Source: Blakeslea trispora
Taxonomy: Eukaryota; Mucoromycota; Mucoromycetes; Mucorales; Choanephoraceae
DNA: 64,000 bases
Direction: 5' to 3'
NCBI GenBank assembly: GCA_025331445.1
Contig: JAIWNE010000018.1
Coordinates: 62,001 to 126,000, forward strand
In this document: positions 11,579 through 23,552 of the stretch, piece by piece
Layout of the letters: the number at the start of each line of letters is the position of its first letter
Numbering within the stretch: position 1 is the stretch's first letter
Position numbers and translations under genes: made by a program
Notes under the pieces: model-generated
What the model was told of the DNA's origin: nothing
The model's input: only the letters and a program-made list of their open reading frames with translations
Databases searched by the model: none

Positions 11579-13373
11579 TTACTTTACCTCTAGTGCTTGT
11601 TTCACCTCCAAGTGACGTCTGGCTGATTGAATCCAATCTTGAGCCAATCTTTTTGGCCAGCCGGTTAATTGATTTAATTCGCGTGTAGCGTATTCCAGAT
11701 TATCGCGCTTCAAATAATAGTCAGTACGAGCTAAGACGGACTCGACATCATCTCCTTCAACAAGACCTTGCTTCTTGAACATCAAATAAGACATGATAAA
11801 ACTGATCATGTGTGAACCAAAGCCTCCTTCTTCGGGCACAAGGCTTACTTTGCGGATTTCATCAGAAATAGCTTCAAAACGAGTAGAGAGCTCACTGATG
11901 GTGTTAACACCTTCTTCAGCCGTTTCTTTAGGAATGACACTCAGAACAGTTTGAATGACATGATCATTCTTTGCATTGTGTGAAAGGGCCTGCAATTCAT
12001 CCACAAAAGGTTGTTTGTGTTGCTGCTCGAGTACGTCTTCAAGTGCATCTACAGCAACGTGTATGACGTGATATTGACGTGATGCATCCAATGCCTTTGC
12101 ATTTTGAAGGGCGTATTCTTCTAAAGACTTGAATCGCTTAGAAATATGGTCCAATTTGGCCAATCGACCGGCTCTCTCTTGCTCGACAAGTAACTTGACC
12201 TCCTGAACAAATCGGCGTTGCAATTCATGTGCTTGAGCCTGAAGGGCCTCTGTACGGGCTTGTTCTAAACGGGCTTGTTGAGCCTTCAGGTCAGAGGCCA
12301 GTTGTTGAGCAAAGCTGGTCTTCATGTCAAGACGTGTCTGTTCAAACTCGTTCTTCAATTGAGCTTCACGGGCGACAATGGCGGAGGCTGTATCAGCATA
12401 GGTTTTCTCGATCGTTTTCTGTGCCTGAACATGGAATTCGTCCAGACTGCCTTCAATCTTGTCACCTTGAGCATTCAATCGCTTCAAGGCATCTAAGACA
12501 GCCAACTGTTGAGCATCTAAAGCACTGTATTCCTTATTGAGTTGTTCAATCTTGAGGTTGGCTTGTTTGATCACATCACGACCTAACCCGGACAATCCGG
12601 ATTCATTCAGGATAGAAGCTAATTCATACACGATTTGAGAAAGTTCGCGAACAATAGCATTCTTTGATCTGACTCGTTCAATCACAATGGGCTCAGGCTT
12701 TTCAATAGCTACAGCAACAACAGCAGGTGCAGCGGGCTTGTCGGTGGTCAAGCTAACGGTGGTAGCCTTCTCATTGTTATTGCTATTGTTACTGTTGTTG
12801 GAAGAGGTGATGAGGTTGTTGGGTGGGTTGATGGTGGCTACTTGAATGCCCTCTTTAGCTACAATGTCAGCTGCATCCAACTTGGGTACTTCCTTTTGTC
12901 CAGTTAAGGTCTTGTAGGCATTGGTAGCATAATCGATAGCGTCGTTGGTAGATTCTTGGATTTTGTTACCGTATACCTTGGCAGTAGAAGCGTATTCTTC
13001 TGCCTGCTTTCTCCAGTCGGATAAATCTTGGTTCTTTCTATAGTCTTCGATGAATTCAACTGTTTCTTCACCACCAGGAACATAACTGGTAAAAGTGTCG
13101 CGGAATGCTGGGTCAACAGAAGCATAGTAAGCTGCTCCTGTATAGGCTGAACCTGAAACTAAGGTCAACCCAACCAATGTCTTCATGACAGATCCTGATG
13201 ATTTAGGTTCAGTGGTGTTGGTGACTGTGCTTTCAAAACGCTATAATCTCTCTTTTCTTTTAGTTCAACTCGATGGAGGGGTAGTGTTTTGAGGTTACCT
13301 TCAAGACAACACGTTGGTTTTGAGCAAGTTTTGAGCGAGCAGCGCCATGATACAATCTAGAAGCTCTCAACAT
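11579..13373 (-). CDS. MIC60: MICOS subunit Mic60 (mitofilin)
   Basis: Core protein of the MICOS complex that builds crista junctions in the mitochondrial inner membrane. Exon 1, 13373-13299, encodes an arginine-rich presequence (MLRASRLYHGAARSKLAQNQ). A 58-nt intron follows, then exon 2, 13240-11579. The protein has 578 residues. A single transmembrane helix lies at about 45-65 (TLVGLTLVSGSAYTGAAYY), then a low-complexity spacer with an Asn/Ser run, a long coiled coil at about 200-390 (AQAHELQRRFVQEVKLLVEQ), and the mitofilin signature at the C-terminus (VLARTDYYLKRDNLEYATRE, then LNQLTGWPKRLAQDW). These features and their order match the family. The DNA upstream, to the transporter stop at 13569, is only about 200 bases and must hold its promoter. 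Confidence 0.96.
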
Positions 13374-13568
13374 CTTTCCTTTATTGGCAACAGAACTGTA
13401 CTAAACAAGAAAAAAAGCCAACGATCAACAATAATAAAGATGAAGGAAGACAGAGTTAGAGAGAGAGAACTATGACTGGGTAGCTTTGAGTTTGAAAAAA
13501 ATTTACATGTCACCACCTGGTTTCCTTTTTTAGGGCCAATTTGGCTGTAAAGCTTAATCTCTTTATTA

Positions 13569-15337
13569 TTATTCTTTTGATGTCCAACCCCAAGAAACGA
13601 CAAAACTTAGAGAAAATAGGGCAACACAGATCTTATAGATCAAGGTATAATCTTTGCTTTCCTCACTGGACATTAAAATAACGCCAGCTAGCAACACGCC
13701 AATGGCTGGTCCTAAACTACTATACAGAAAAGCTATCTTTGTGCGTTGTTTGATCCGATCCAAGGGATTCCAGTACAGCAAGTGGACCTGATCTGCTCCG
13801 CTCGACCAAATCAATTGAAAGGCAGACGCTTGACATGCTTGAAGTACAAGCAATGCAATAGGTGTTGTTGAGAGATTTGGCTTAAGACAAGGATAGACGA
13901 TAGCACAGAGTATCAATGCCATATGAATACAAGTAGTCACCAAGGTAAGCCTTAGTCTATGAAAAAACCACTAACAATTTTCTTGAGTTATGCTTGTCAA
14001 TTTTCTCTCTTCTTTTAGTACCTTTTCTACCATCCAAGCTACCATAGTCTCAGATAAAAGATGAACAATGATAAGACAGGATATCATACTGATGGAGATT
14101 TCAAGGACAGAATAGATATAGACAAGCAGGAATGCATTTATAAGAGCATAGCCCATACCAAGTAAAAACAATGTGAGAGACAATGTTTGTGTCTTCCAAT
14201 GATTCACCTTGGCTAATGCATAGTTGTTACTGTTCTGTTGATAATAACCATCCTGCATTAATTCTTGGTCTAGATCATCTGCAGACTGACATAACCGGAG
14301 TGCAGCTACTAATGGGTCTGTAGGCGTCGGTAAAGGCAACAAGGCCAATGCATAGGATGATACGACAGGGGCAGATTCATTCAGCAACGTATCATCTTCA
14401 ATACCTTGATGGCGATAGAACATCATGTCGCTGGTTCTGCTATAGAATGAGGGCGCATCTACACTGTTGTAGCTAGTCACATGTCTCAATGATTCGTCTG
14501 TATTGGTAAACATGCGGTCTAGTTGACTGGCATCTTCTTCTGAGATATGAGATAACTGTTCTCCAAAGATGCTATAAGGCTTGTAGAGAGGAAACTGACT
14601 GTATTGATCAGCAGTAAGATGAAGTGCATTTTTCAGCAAAAGAGGTGCTTGTTCTTCATTGATATCAAGCTCTGTTGGGTCAGCTGGTTCAATCAATACC
14701 CATCCGCCTATCGAGATAAGTACAAGTAGGGCCATGCCCAATATAAATATAGCTATCAGCAAACTATTTAAATATTGATCATGAATAAAGCTCGCTATCA
14801 ATCCAATCATGCCAGTCATCATCACCATCACTATTTTATGCCAACGTATATAGGAACCTATTGGTGTGCATATAAAAACTCAATAAGGAGGGAAAAGAAA
14901 AAGAGAGAGAGATATTGCGTCAATGGTAATTTACCATAAAACAAAACTCTATAGTCGCCTAATGTTTTGATGATGATACTATGAATCAAAGCATCCAGTG
15001 GTTGATAAAACAGTCCATTCAGAAGGGTAGTTAGTGTGAGCAGTGACCATGATACAGTCTGACTGATATTTAATTTCGCAAGCCATAATAGGATGCCAAC
15101 TGAGACAGAAGAAATGAAACTCGAGAAAACGACAAGTGTATGGAATCGAATGAGTTGTTGATCAATCAAACCAGTCCATAGGCCGAAAGCCACTCGAGAA
15201 AGATAGACAAAGGCAATGAAAATCGAAGCCTGTAAGGGTGTGAGGTGTAGTTGGTTTATCAGATAAAGTGGTATATAAGCTTCTATTGCTTTTGTGGCTG
15301 CATGAGAAGCTATCAAAAGCTTTGGCCAATACAACAT
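13569..15337 (-). CDS. MFS-like membrane transporter (MFS_1_like / MFSD6 type)
   Basis: Three exons: 15337-14935, 14857-14022 and 13970-13569, with introns of 77 and 51 nt; phases agree and give 546 residues. The second splice joins VEK to WFFHRLRLTLV, restoring a membrane loop that the unspliced reading lacks. There are about six hydrophobic helices in residues 1-205, a polar loop of about 150 residues with acidic and serine stretches, then about five or six more helices, the 6+6 plan of the major facilitator superfamily. The tract LGDYRVLFYGSYIRWHK after helix 5-6 resembles the LG..R..YG.QR.WG motif of the MFS_1_like family. Substrate and membrane are unknown. A degenerate member, or a different MFS subfamily, cannot be excluded. 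Confidence 0.8.
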
Positions 15338-17529
15338 AGCCCTTTATAAATGCTTTATAGAATAGCCTTCTTTTTATTGGTTGATTTACAGAGAAAAAAA
15401 AAAGAGAGAAAGAGAGAAGGAAAAGGAATAAAATAAAAAATATATTCACAGAAAGTGTTAGTCGACAGCTTCTCTTAAGAAACGTCACTTTTATGTAACC
15501 CACTTGGAATTGATTGAATTGTTTATATCTACTGAGCGCATTTTGTTTGGACATCATGTACAATTTGTTTGTGACCATGTTTGCATTTCAACTATATACA
15601 CCTTGGTAGTTTGTAATTTCCGAATCTTTTTTCTTTCTTTCTTTCTCTCTTGAAGGCTCATACAAAGCAACAGATACGTGATATATCCATTGAATTGTGC
15701 CTGCTTCCCAATGAAAGAAAGAGAGAGACGGAGACGGAGAGAGAGGAAACAGCTGCGAGTTTAAGGAACAATCTTGTTATTCAAGTCAACATGATATATA
15801 TATTTATTAAAGTAAAGAAGAACTATTTCATGTCACATGCCTGGTTGGATTTTAGAAAGATATAAGTCGTTTGCCGCCACCGAAATCCTTATTTATAGTC
15901 ATTGATCCGAACCATGAGATTTATATAAAACATTCAGGTATTACTAATGTCATGCAAAAATAGATAGCTTCTACACAGGCATTGTTTGTTGCTCCTTTTT
16001 ATTGATTACGTTTAATCTATCAACACTGAATCCATGTTGATGGTCTTCTCTTTTTTTTCTTACTCGTCTTTTCATTAAAAGGCTGACCTCGACAGTTCCA
16101 TATATGCAATAGCTTTTCATTTGCAGAAGAGTACAAACAGTTTGCTTTTGACAAATTATTACTTGAGTTCTTGATATCAGCAGCTCCACAGTGAATCCCA
16201 CTAATACATTGAAGATACATCGGCTGTGAGAAACACACAACAGATAAATCTAGCGGGTCAATGCTTCTTGAGATTGGATATCGCAGGGAAGCCCTTCAAG
16301 GCCTTATGGCTAGGCCTATTTACTTGACAAATCCCACTTGAAGGTATTCCCGGATTGTTGATCGTGTAAGTAACAGCTATGGCTAATTCTTCAGAAAATT
16401 GTAGAGATCTTTCAATCATAGCCTTAGACGAAGCCTACTCGCTTTCTATAGTTCTGCTTCATGTTTTTCATAACGTTTATAGGCAGTTTGTTATAACAGC
16501 TATTTTTGCTGATTGAGAATAAACTGTCTTAGTTAAGAGGATGATTGTGATTAAGTTCTTGCTCATCATGCGATTTAATACAGGCTGGGATGCCCCTGTT
16601 CTTAAACTACGAAAGCCTTAAAGTGTAAGGGTACTCGATCTTCTTGTTTGTTTTAGCTCGCCGCTTGCTATACAATATCGTCAACACTTTTATAATTAGA
16701 ATCTCCTTACATCCTTACGTCGGATATTACTAACCGAGAAATTGTCATCAGTGGCTTGCTAGTTTCTCACTCTTGATTTGTTGAGGTTTTGTAAACAGAC
16801 GGGTGTGCACAAGCCCAGAATGGGGGGGGGGTGCAAACAAGCCATTAAGAACGTTTGTATTTGTTGGTGGAAGATAAACTATTGGCCAAACACCGTTACA
16901 AGTGTTTGATATAAAAACTATTGTATTAAGCATATGTACTCTTCAGAAAATTGTGCATGTTGTGTATGATTTGCTTCAGGACACAAAACGTGTCTGACAG
17001 TTGGAAACAAAGACTTTCTTCAAACAACTTTCATACTGACATCAAGATGCCTTAAGTATAAACTACCATAGGAAGAAAGCTGAGCAAGATGAAGAGTCAG
17101 TTCTGATGCAATAGACAGAATAATCATTGCAGAATACGTTCCATACTGATAGTTTATGTTAACTAAAAATTTATGATCCACTCAAAAATATAAAAGAAAA
17201 AACCTCTGGTAACATTTGAAATAGACAGACACAAATACCACTATCCATTGTCTATAAATTTGATGTCATTGTATATGTTTGAGCAAAAACAGCTTCCCTC
17301 CTCCTCCACTCTTTATTTGAAAAATATCAACATCCCTTATTTGAGCAAAGGATCAGGTCATTGTCAATGAAGATGAAAGCAGAGTGCTTTATTTGAAACA
17401 CCTGTATTAGTGTAGTTGTCTTTCAGTAATATATGTCTTGATGATTCTGTATGTAGGAGAGAGAGAGGGGGGGGAGGTTGGTGTAAGATTAAGAAATGTA
17501 ACTCTATAGTATCAATTAGAAGATATGGT
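15338..17529. other. Intergenic, no gene recognised
   Basis: AT-rich gap between the transporter start and the 3' end of the ADCK1-like gene. It holds GA/CT simple repeats (about 15720-15750 and 17455-17475), and a GC-richer patch at 16280-16355 with an imperfect inverted repeat (see findings). The short frames here look accidental. Confidence 0.5.
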
Positions 17530-19466
17530 TTAAAAGAGAGGGATGGCCTGTCTTTGGGCCTCAATTTTCTTTTTCTGATTTTCAAGCATTTCACCATGAT
17601 GCCAGACGAGTGCCCATTTCTCTCTTGTGTTTGATTGGAATTGGTAAGCCCATAAGCCAAGTTCGAGACTTTGATACTCCCACCAAGCAAGAATCAAGTG
17701 CTTTATCCAAACCAAACTGTCCCACCAGCTAGCACAGGCACGGATACGCTGTAGCAGATTGTCTTTGGCATCCATCCAAACGGCCTCGGCGCAAAATCGA
17801 CCTGTAAGTGCGTAAGTCATGTACTTGTCACCTGATTGGCGCAGGCTTTCGTCCAACCCTCTCAAGAGATCGCTTGTCTTTAGTAACAACAATACAACAC
17901 GAGGTAGCGTTTCCAAGATGTCATAAATACGCATCACGAAATTCTTTGCACGACCAGTGACGCGATCTACCTCTACGCCTGTACGACCCGATGATAAATT
18001 AGCTGACTCGATTGTCGCCCACTCTCTACCTGTCAACAGAGAAGCAAACAGACGATGATCAGTACAACCAATGCGTAGGGCATAGGTTCTAATGCCTTCT
18101 TCATTTCCTTGAATCAGTGAAGTCCACAAATGAGCATAGTCTGTTCTAAGTTGGTCAGGTAAAGTGCGATACAAGCCATGATCAAGTAAGACGAGATCAA
18201 AGTTAAATTTAGACTTTGGATCTTGAGCAGGTCGAATCAGAATGTTGCCTGGGTCTACATGAAAAATTAGTGATCTAAGCGCAAGCTTCTGTTCCGAAAT
18301 TCTACTCACGAGGATCGCAGTGAACAAAACTATCAAAATGACAAAGACAGTTAGTAAAGCAGAATAAGGCCTATTCATCTCGAATTTTTTTTTACCCATC
18401 TATAAACATCATTTTTGAAAAGATTTGAGTGATTTCTGTAGATACTTGACTCGAACTAATGCCATGCTGTTCCATAAACTCAATGTCATCAATACGAGCA
18501 CCCTTAATAACTAGAATAGATTGATCAGTCGTTTGTACATACAATCTAGCTCCAAAAATACATACATTCCATACAAAGAATACGCTTTTTGGCCCACATC
18601 ACCTTAGGTATGACTAAGGCTGTTGAATGAAGCTGCTGCTGTTGACTAAAGTTTGACCTCAATTGAGCTGCATTGGCTGCTTCTCGCTCAAAATCCATTT
18701 CTTGAGGCAAGCTCTCTTGCATCTCTTGTAAAATCCATTCAAAGCCAAACTCAGGAAAGATTCGCTTTATACTTTGAATGATGAAAGCAACCGTTTGAAG
18801 GTCAACTCGAGAATAAGCATCTAATCGGGGATGTTGGAATTTCACAGCAACCCAGTGTTGGTCGCTATTGTCTGCATGCTCCCCTGCCAACCTCGCCTTG
18901 TGTACTTGTGCCAAGCTAGCTACACCTAAAGGCTTCCAGTCAAACTCCTCAAAGACTTCTCGAATAGGAAGACCATAGTCCTCTAGAAACATCTGTTCAA
19001 TATCTTCTCTTGAACTGGGATCGCAACGATCTTGCAAGACAGACAGTGTGTCGGTCCATTCGGTAGGCAAGATATAAGTCATGGCGGAAACATGCTGACC
19101 AAGCTTAACATAGATCCCGCCCAACTTTTGCAGTCCTACCAGCACTCTTTCGGCACATCGTTGATGGCACTCTTTCTTTGCCAGTGCTTTCTCTTGCTCT
19201 GTGCCAAACGTCTTTAGGTCAGTCCATTTGTAATCTGCTGCTACACTGATGCCTATTTGAGAAGCAACTCCCATGCGTTGGAGAGCTACGGTCAGATGGT
19301 GGGCATCAGACTCATGCCAAGTGAAGCCTGCTGCTGATAGACATACTGTACTTCCAATGAGAAGCAATTTTTGATTGTTTGGTCTGTTTGCCTGCTGACT
19401 ATAGAAACGTTTAACAGATTGCCTTAAAAAGGATTTTGTTGATATTGTTCTCAGTGTTGTGTTCAT
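17530..19466 (-). CDS. ABC1/ADCK1-family mitochondrial atypical kinase
   Basis: Member of the UbiB/ABC1 atypical kinase family, closest to human ADCK1 and yeast Mcp2/Cqd2, which act in the mitochondrial intermembrane space on lipid and coenzyme Q distribution. Four exons: 19466-18566, 18510-18396, 18329-18310 and 18254-17530; introns are 55, 66 and 55 nt; 586 residues. The N-terminus is a presequence (MNTTLRTISTKSFLRQSVKR) followed by a hydrophobic helix. The family motifs are present: KLGQ at 121-124, the Ala-rich loop PLGVASLAQVHKA near 179-191, VAVK with Lys 209, QEMDFEREAANA near 255, HCDPHPGN near 342-349, and LLDHG, which replaces DFG as usual in ADCK1. Exon 3 is only 20 nt and encodes the first part of the metal-binding motif. 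Identification is firm; the substrate is not known from sequence. Confidence 0.92.
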
Positions 19467-20263
19467 ACAGCATCTGAATCTGGAGACTCAAAATCAACAT
19501 TAACTATGGCGGACTATTAATTTTTGCAGGTTTGATATACGGGGACTAGGTTTTAACTAATACAGCAATCAACTGTAATATAAGCTTTGTTTGGGCTCAT
19601 ATATTCAACAAAAAAACAATAATAAGACAGTATAATCAATGACAATAGTTTACTTTTGCTACAGGTTGACGAAGTTGAGCCAAAAGAAAAAGCAATTATA
19701 AGCATAATAAGTGATGTTTAGATGTTTTAATTGTAGTACAAAGAATGCTTTCAAAGAAGCTCTCAAAATAGAAAGGACAAAGGAATTGGTGTACACTCAA
19801 TGATTGCAGATCTCTCTTTTCAAGGTGAATTCTCTATTGCTAATTCACGAATTCAAAAGAAAAGGGCCAATTCATAATCTGATGAACAAAGTGAATAAAT
19901 GTCTTACCAAAATGTCTTTTAGGTATACAAAACAGCTCTTTTCTTTGTCTATGTTTTTTTAAGAGGGGTTGTGATATTGAAATTTATTAATTTGCTCTCT
20001 GAGTCTAAGAGAGGCAAATTTAGTATAAAAGCAACATCCACTTAGTTTACCTGAAAAAAATAAGGTCTCATAAACCTGCGAAAAGCAAGTTTCTACCCTC
20101 CCTTTGAACGTACAATGTGACTTGTTTGTGGCAATAGTGGTGGGCGTCAGTCGCCCTGAAATCAAGGTTACTTTTTTTTCTGATTTTTTTTTTGTTTTCC
20201 AGAAAAAATCAAAAAAGAAAAAGAAGCAAAATTCGAAATAAAAATCCCTAAACCTACTTCTGT
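19467..20263. other. Divergent intergenic region
   Basis: AT-rich DNA between the ADCK1-like gene and the kinase-like gene, which are transcribed away from each other, so both promoters should lie here. No RNA gene or repeat is recognised. Confidence 0.5.
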
Positions 20264-22810
20264 ATGGAGAAAGTGGAAGTTGCAACTGATAATAGCGGAA
20301 CTGATACAAAGAAGCAATGTATAGCAACACTGGATGCTATCTATACAAGACTAGACTGTACAGACTATGCAAAGCAACTCTTTTCAATTGAACAAAAGGT
20401 GCAAAGTGACCATTATGCTAGTGTCCATACCTTTAAAGACGATCTACTCCAGATCTCACAACTTTCGGTGCTGGACTTTGATAGAGAACTGTAAGTGCTG
20501 TGCTAAATATGTTGCAGTGCATTTCCTTTTACCAACCTACCAACTTCTAGACCTATAAATTCGTCAATCATTGAACAGGACTATAGTGCTCCTATATTCA
20601 ATGCAATTTCAGTTAAAAAGGAAAGGTAGAAAGCATTCACCATACTTTTGTTATTGATTGCATGCTAACTTGCTTTATTTAGCCTGATGTACATTGTAAA
20701 TATTAAAGCGCACAGACAACTTCATTATTCCCTCAATCAACTTGTTCAACAATCAACATCTTTCAGTTTCAAAGATAATCTCGTCCTGCATCGATTGTAC
20801 ATAACCCGAAACAGAAAAAGACTACTTGATGCCCGAGACAATATCAATGCTAGCTTATCTATATTCTTTGATGTAGTTCACACACCCATCGAAAGTGAAC
20901 CAGACATGTCTCATATCACAGGAAAAGCGATTGTAGCACATCCCTTGGGAGAGTTTCATGAAGCACAGCTAGGTGACATCAAAGGTTGGATCAAAGTAAA
21001 AGTCATTTTCTGTACACATATCGATACCATCATTTCAACCGAACTAGCCAACAATCTATTTGATGAACAAAAGGCTCAGTCTGTTCGCGCTCTAGGCACC
21101 ATGCTGAACCCGGGAGCTGATTGTGCTTTGATAAACGAAATGAATCGACAGTTCCTATATACTGTGCTACAGGCTAGTCCAGTTAATATGTTTAGTGATG
21201 ATACAGCCTCTTGTTTAGAATCTGATTATACCCCTCGACTTATCTCACTCAACAAGTCAACAGACAGAAATAGGTAAGTTGAGACACAACTTCGTATGAA
21301 TGTTATATGGCTAACTGTCGTATCAGTTCAACACAGCCAAAGGAAATCTTAGATATCAAGACATCAACTAAAAAATCATTTATAGATCATTGGAAAAAAC
21401 TTGAGAGATGTGAGTATAATATGATTATGCATCGAATACAGGCGTTTATTAAACTTTTGTCTACCAGTTGCCTTGATCAAACGGGCTCGTATCGTTTCTA
21501 GGCAAAAATACAACGACATTATCACTCATCATGTAGATGCTGAAGGCTATTTCAAGCAAGTTTTCTTCACACATAATGATGTAGTTCAGATATTTCAAAA
21601 GTCAACAGCCTCTCAACGAGTAATTGAGATTGTCTCTCTCTTGAAGCTCAAGGGCAAGCGTTGTATTGGTTGCATTCAAGAGATCATTATGAATGACACC
21701 AACATGGAAGTCATTGGACTAACGATGGATCGATATGACATGACTTTACGAGATTATTTGAATGTTCACACATACCAAAGGTTGACACATTATCAGCGTC
21801 TGGATATTATTGTTCAAATGATACAGTCAGTGCATGAGGTTCATCAAGCAGGCATAGCTCATCGCGATTTATCCACTGTTAATTTCATGGTCAATTTGCA
21901 AAGCGATCAAGAGCGACTACCAGACGGCTCCCCAAAGGTAGCTCTCTATCTTATTGACTTTGGGAAAGCCATTCTATTATCTCCGGAAGAGGCACAAAGA
22001 TGGTGGGTAAACACAAATGAATGCTATGTGTATCAAGATGAAGTAAAGCCTAACACGCCTGAGGAGCTGACAGTATGGTGCAAGAACCTGCCTTATGTAA
22101 TGGCTCGACCAGACCATGGCTATCGTTTCTATCGCTCCATTCAGACACTACCTCGATCCCAACGAGATCATCTTCTGTTGGACCATATGATTGACCCTGT
22201 AGCAGAAGATGTGTATTCCTTGGGTACGCTCGTATGGAAAATGTTTTCAGGCAAGGAACCTTGGCCAGGTGTATTTGACACAGACATCAAGATGCTGCGT
22301 GATTCTGTCTCTTCAGATGATCGTATCGATACTATTTTGGAGCGTGAAATAACTGGTTCGATGAGTAAACAGCTTCTTCGATTGTTTTTAAGAGCAGAGC
22401 CATGGAAGCGACGTTCAACAGCTGACATCCTGAACTGGCTGAATCAACCAACTGTGATACAGAGTTTACTTGAGGAATGGGATTTTAGTCTTGGATCGAG
22501 AAATGCCACACCTGCTGCCAGCCGTAAAGGATCGCCTGATTTTATCATGTTTCCAATCAAAAAACAAACTCGAAGACGAATGAAAAAGCCAGAAGGAACA
22601 AAAGTGGATACAGCGGAGCAGAGTCAGGATAGAACCAGAAGAGCAACACGCCGAAGTATTCATCTAGAGCCTACTGCAGAGCCTCTTAAACGAACTAGAA
22701 GCGACACGGATCATCTTAATTCCAATTTAATTGCGCAAACTAACACTACTCATAAAAGAGCAAAGCAAGAAGATGACAATGACGATGAAATGCTCGATGT
22801 AGTCTCTTAG
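20264..22810 (+). CDS. Atypical protein kinase-like protein with unknown N-terminal half
   Basis: Five exons: 20264-20490, 20551-20625, 20683-21273, 21327-21409 and 21468-22810, with introns of 60, 57, 53 and 58 nt; phases agree and give 772 residues. Residues about 340-650 form a kinase fold: TMDRYDMTLRDYL hinge, catalytic HRDLSTVNF at 457-465, LIDFGKA at 487-493 and DVYSLGTLVWKMFSGKEPW in helix F. I see no glycine loop, and the usual VAIK lysine is not evident (the strand reads VVQIFQK), and an APE motif is missing, so activity is uncertain. The first 325 residues match nothing I know. The C-terminus is basic and then acidic (KKQTRRRMKK, DDNDDEMLDVV), as in nuclear proteins. It resembles fungus-specific kinases (FunK1-like) in plan, but I would not assign it there firmly. 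Confidence 0.8.
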
Positions 22811-23552
22811 GTTGTAGCCAGTATTCCTCTTTTTTATTTTGATTAGAACAAAAAAAAAGAACGAGAGAGAGAGAGAGAGAGAGCTTGTAAATAAGTCTAA
22901 CGACTACGAATGACTCTACTGTGTACACAAATTACCATATAACTAAACGTTTTGTCATTTCCTTTTTTTTTTCTCTATTTGATATTTTGTCTTCATTTTG
23001 ATCTTGGGGGGGGTTTTTTTTTGCAAGATTCATTATCTCCTCAGTCTACAGAAATGCATTGACTCAATCGTCCAATAATGCAAACAAATTGAAAGAAGAC
23101 CGCATTTGTGTCCTTGAATTTCTATGAGGTGTTAAATGATTTGATGCTAGTATATAGGAATATTGCCGCCAATTAAGTATTGCTCCAAAGATTTCTTAAG
23201 GCACATAACTAATGGCAAAATTGAAGCAACAAAAGAATAACCCAGCAGTAAGTTAATATGACAAAGTTTGCATGAATCTTTGATCCACTTACATTGGTCG
23301 AAATCAATTTTCCAAGTCCGTGCCATTGAGATTTTTTCATTGCACCAAAAAAAAATTAGCAGTGGCACTAATCTCCCGCAGCACCATTATATTCTCTGCA
23401 AGTATAAAAAATAAGAGCCTTTCTCTCTTTAGGTTGAACCCAGAGTTTATACACCCATACACAGACGGTCCCTCTTTTGTCTTTGTCTCGCTCAATACAA
23501 CCATATTCATAGATTAGCTTCCTTATTGCTCTCCCCTCCCCCTATTTAGTTC
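22811..23552. other. Intergenic, GA microsatellite
   Basis: 3' flank of the kinase-like gene and promoter of the F-box gene. It contains a (GA)n run at about 22862-22883, a G run followed by T run near 23006, and no recognisable gene. Confidence 0.5.

Noticed and set aside
12229..12540. 103-codon + strand frame
   Set aside because: Antisense shadow of the MIC60 coiled coil.
16296..16320. GGCCTTATGGCTA resembling the 5' end of U2 snRNA
   Set aside because: The branch-site-binding GTAGTA and the rest of the U2 5' domain are missing.
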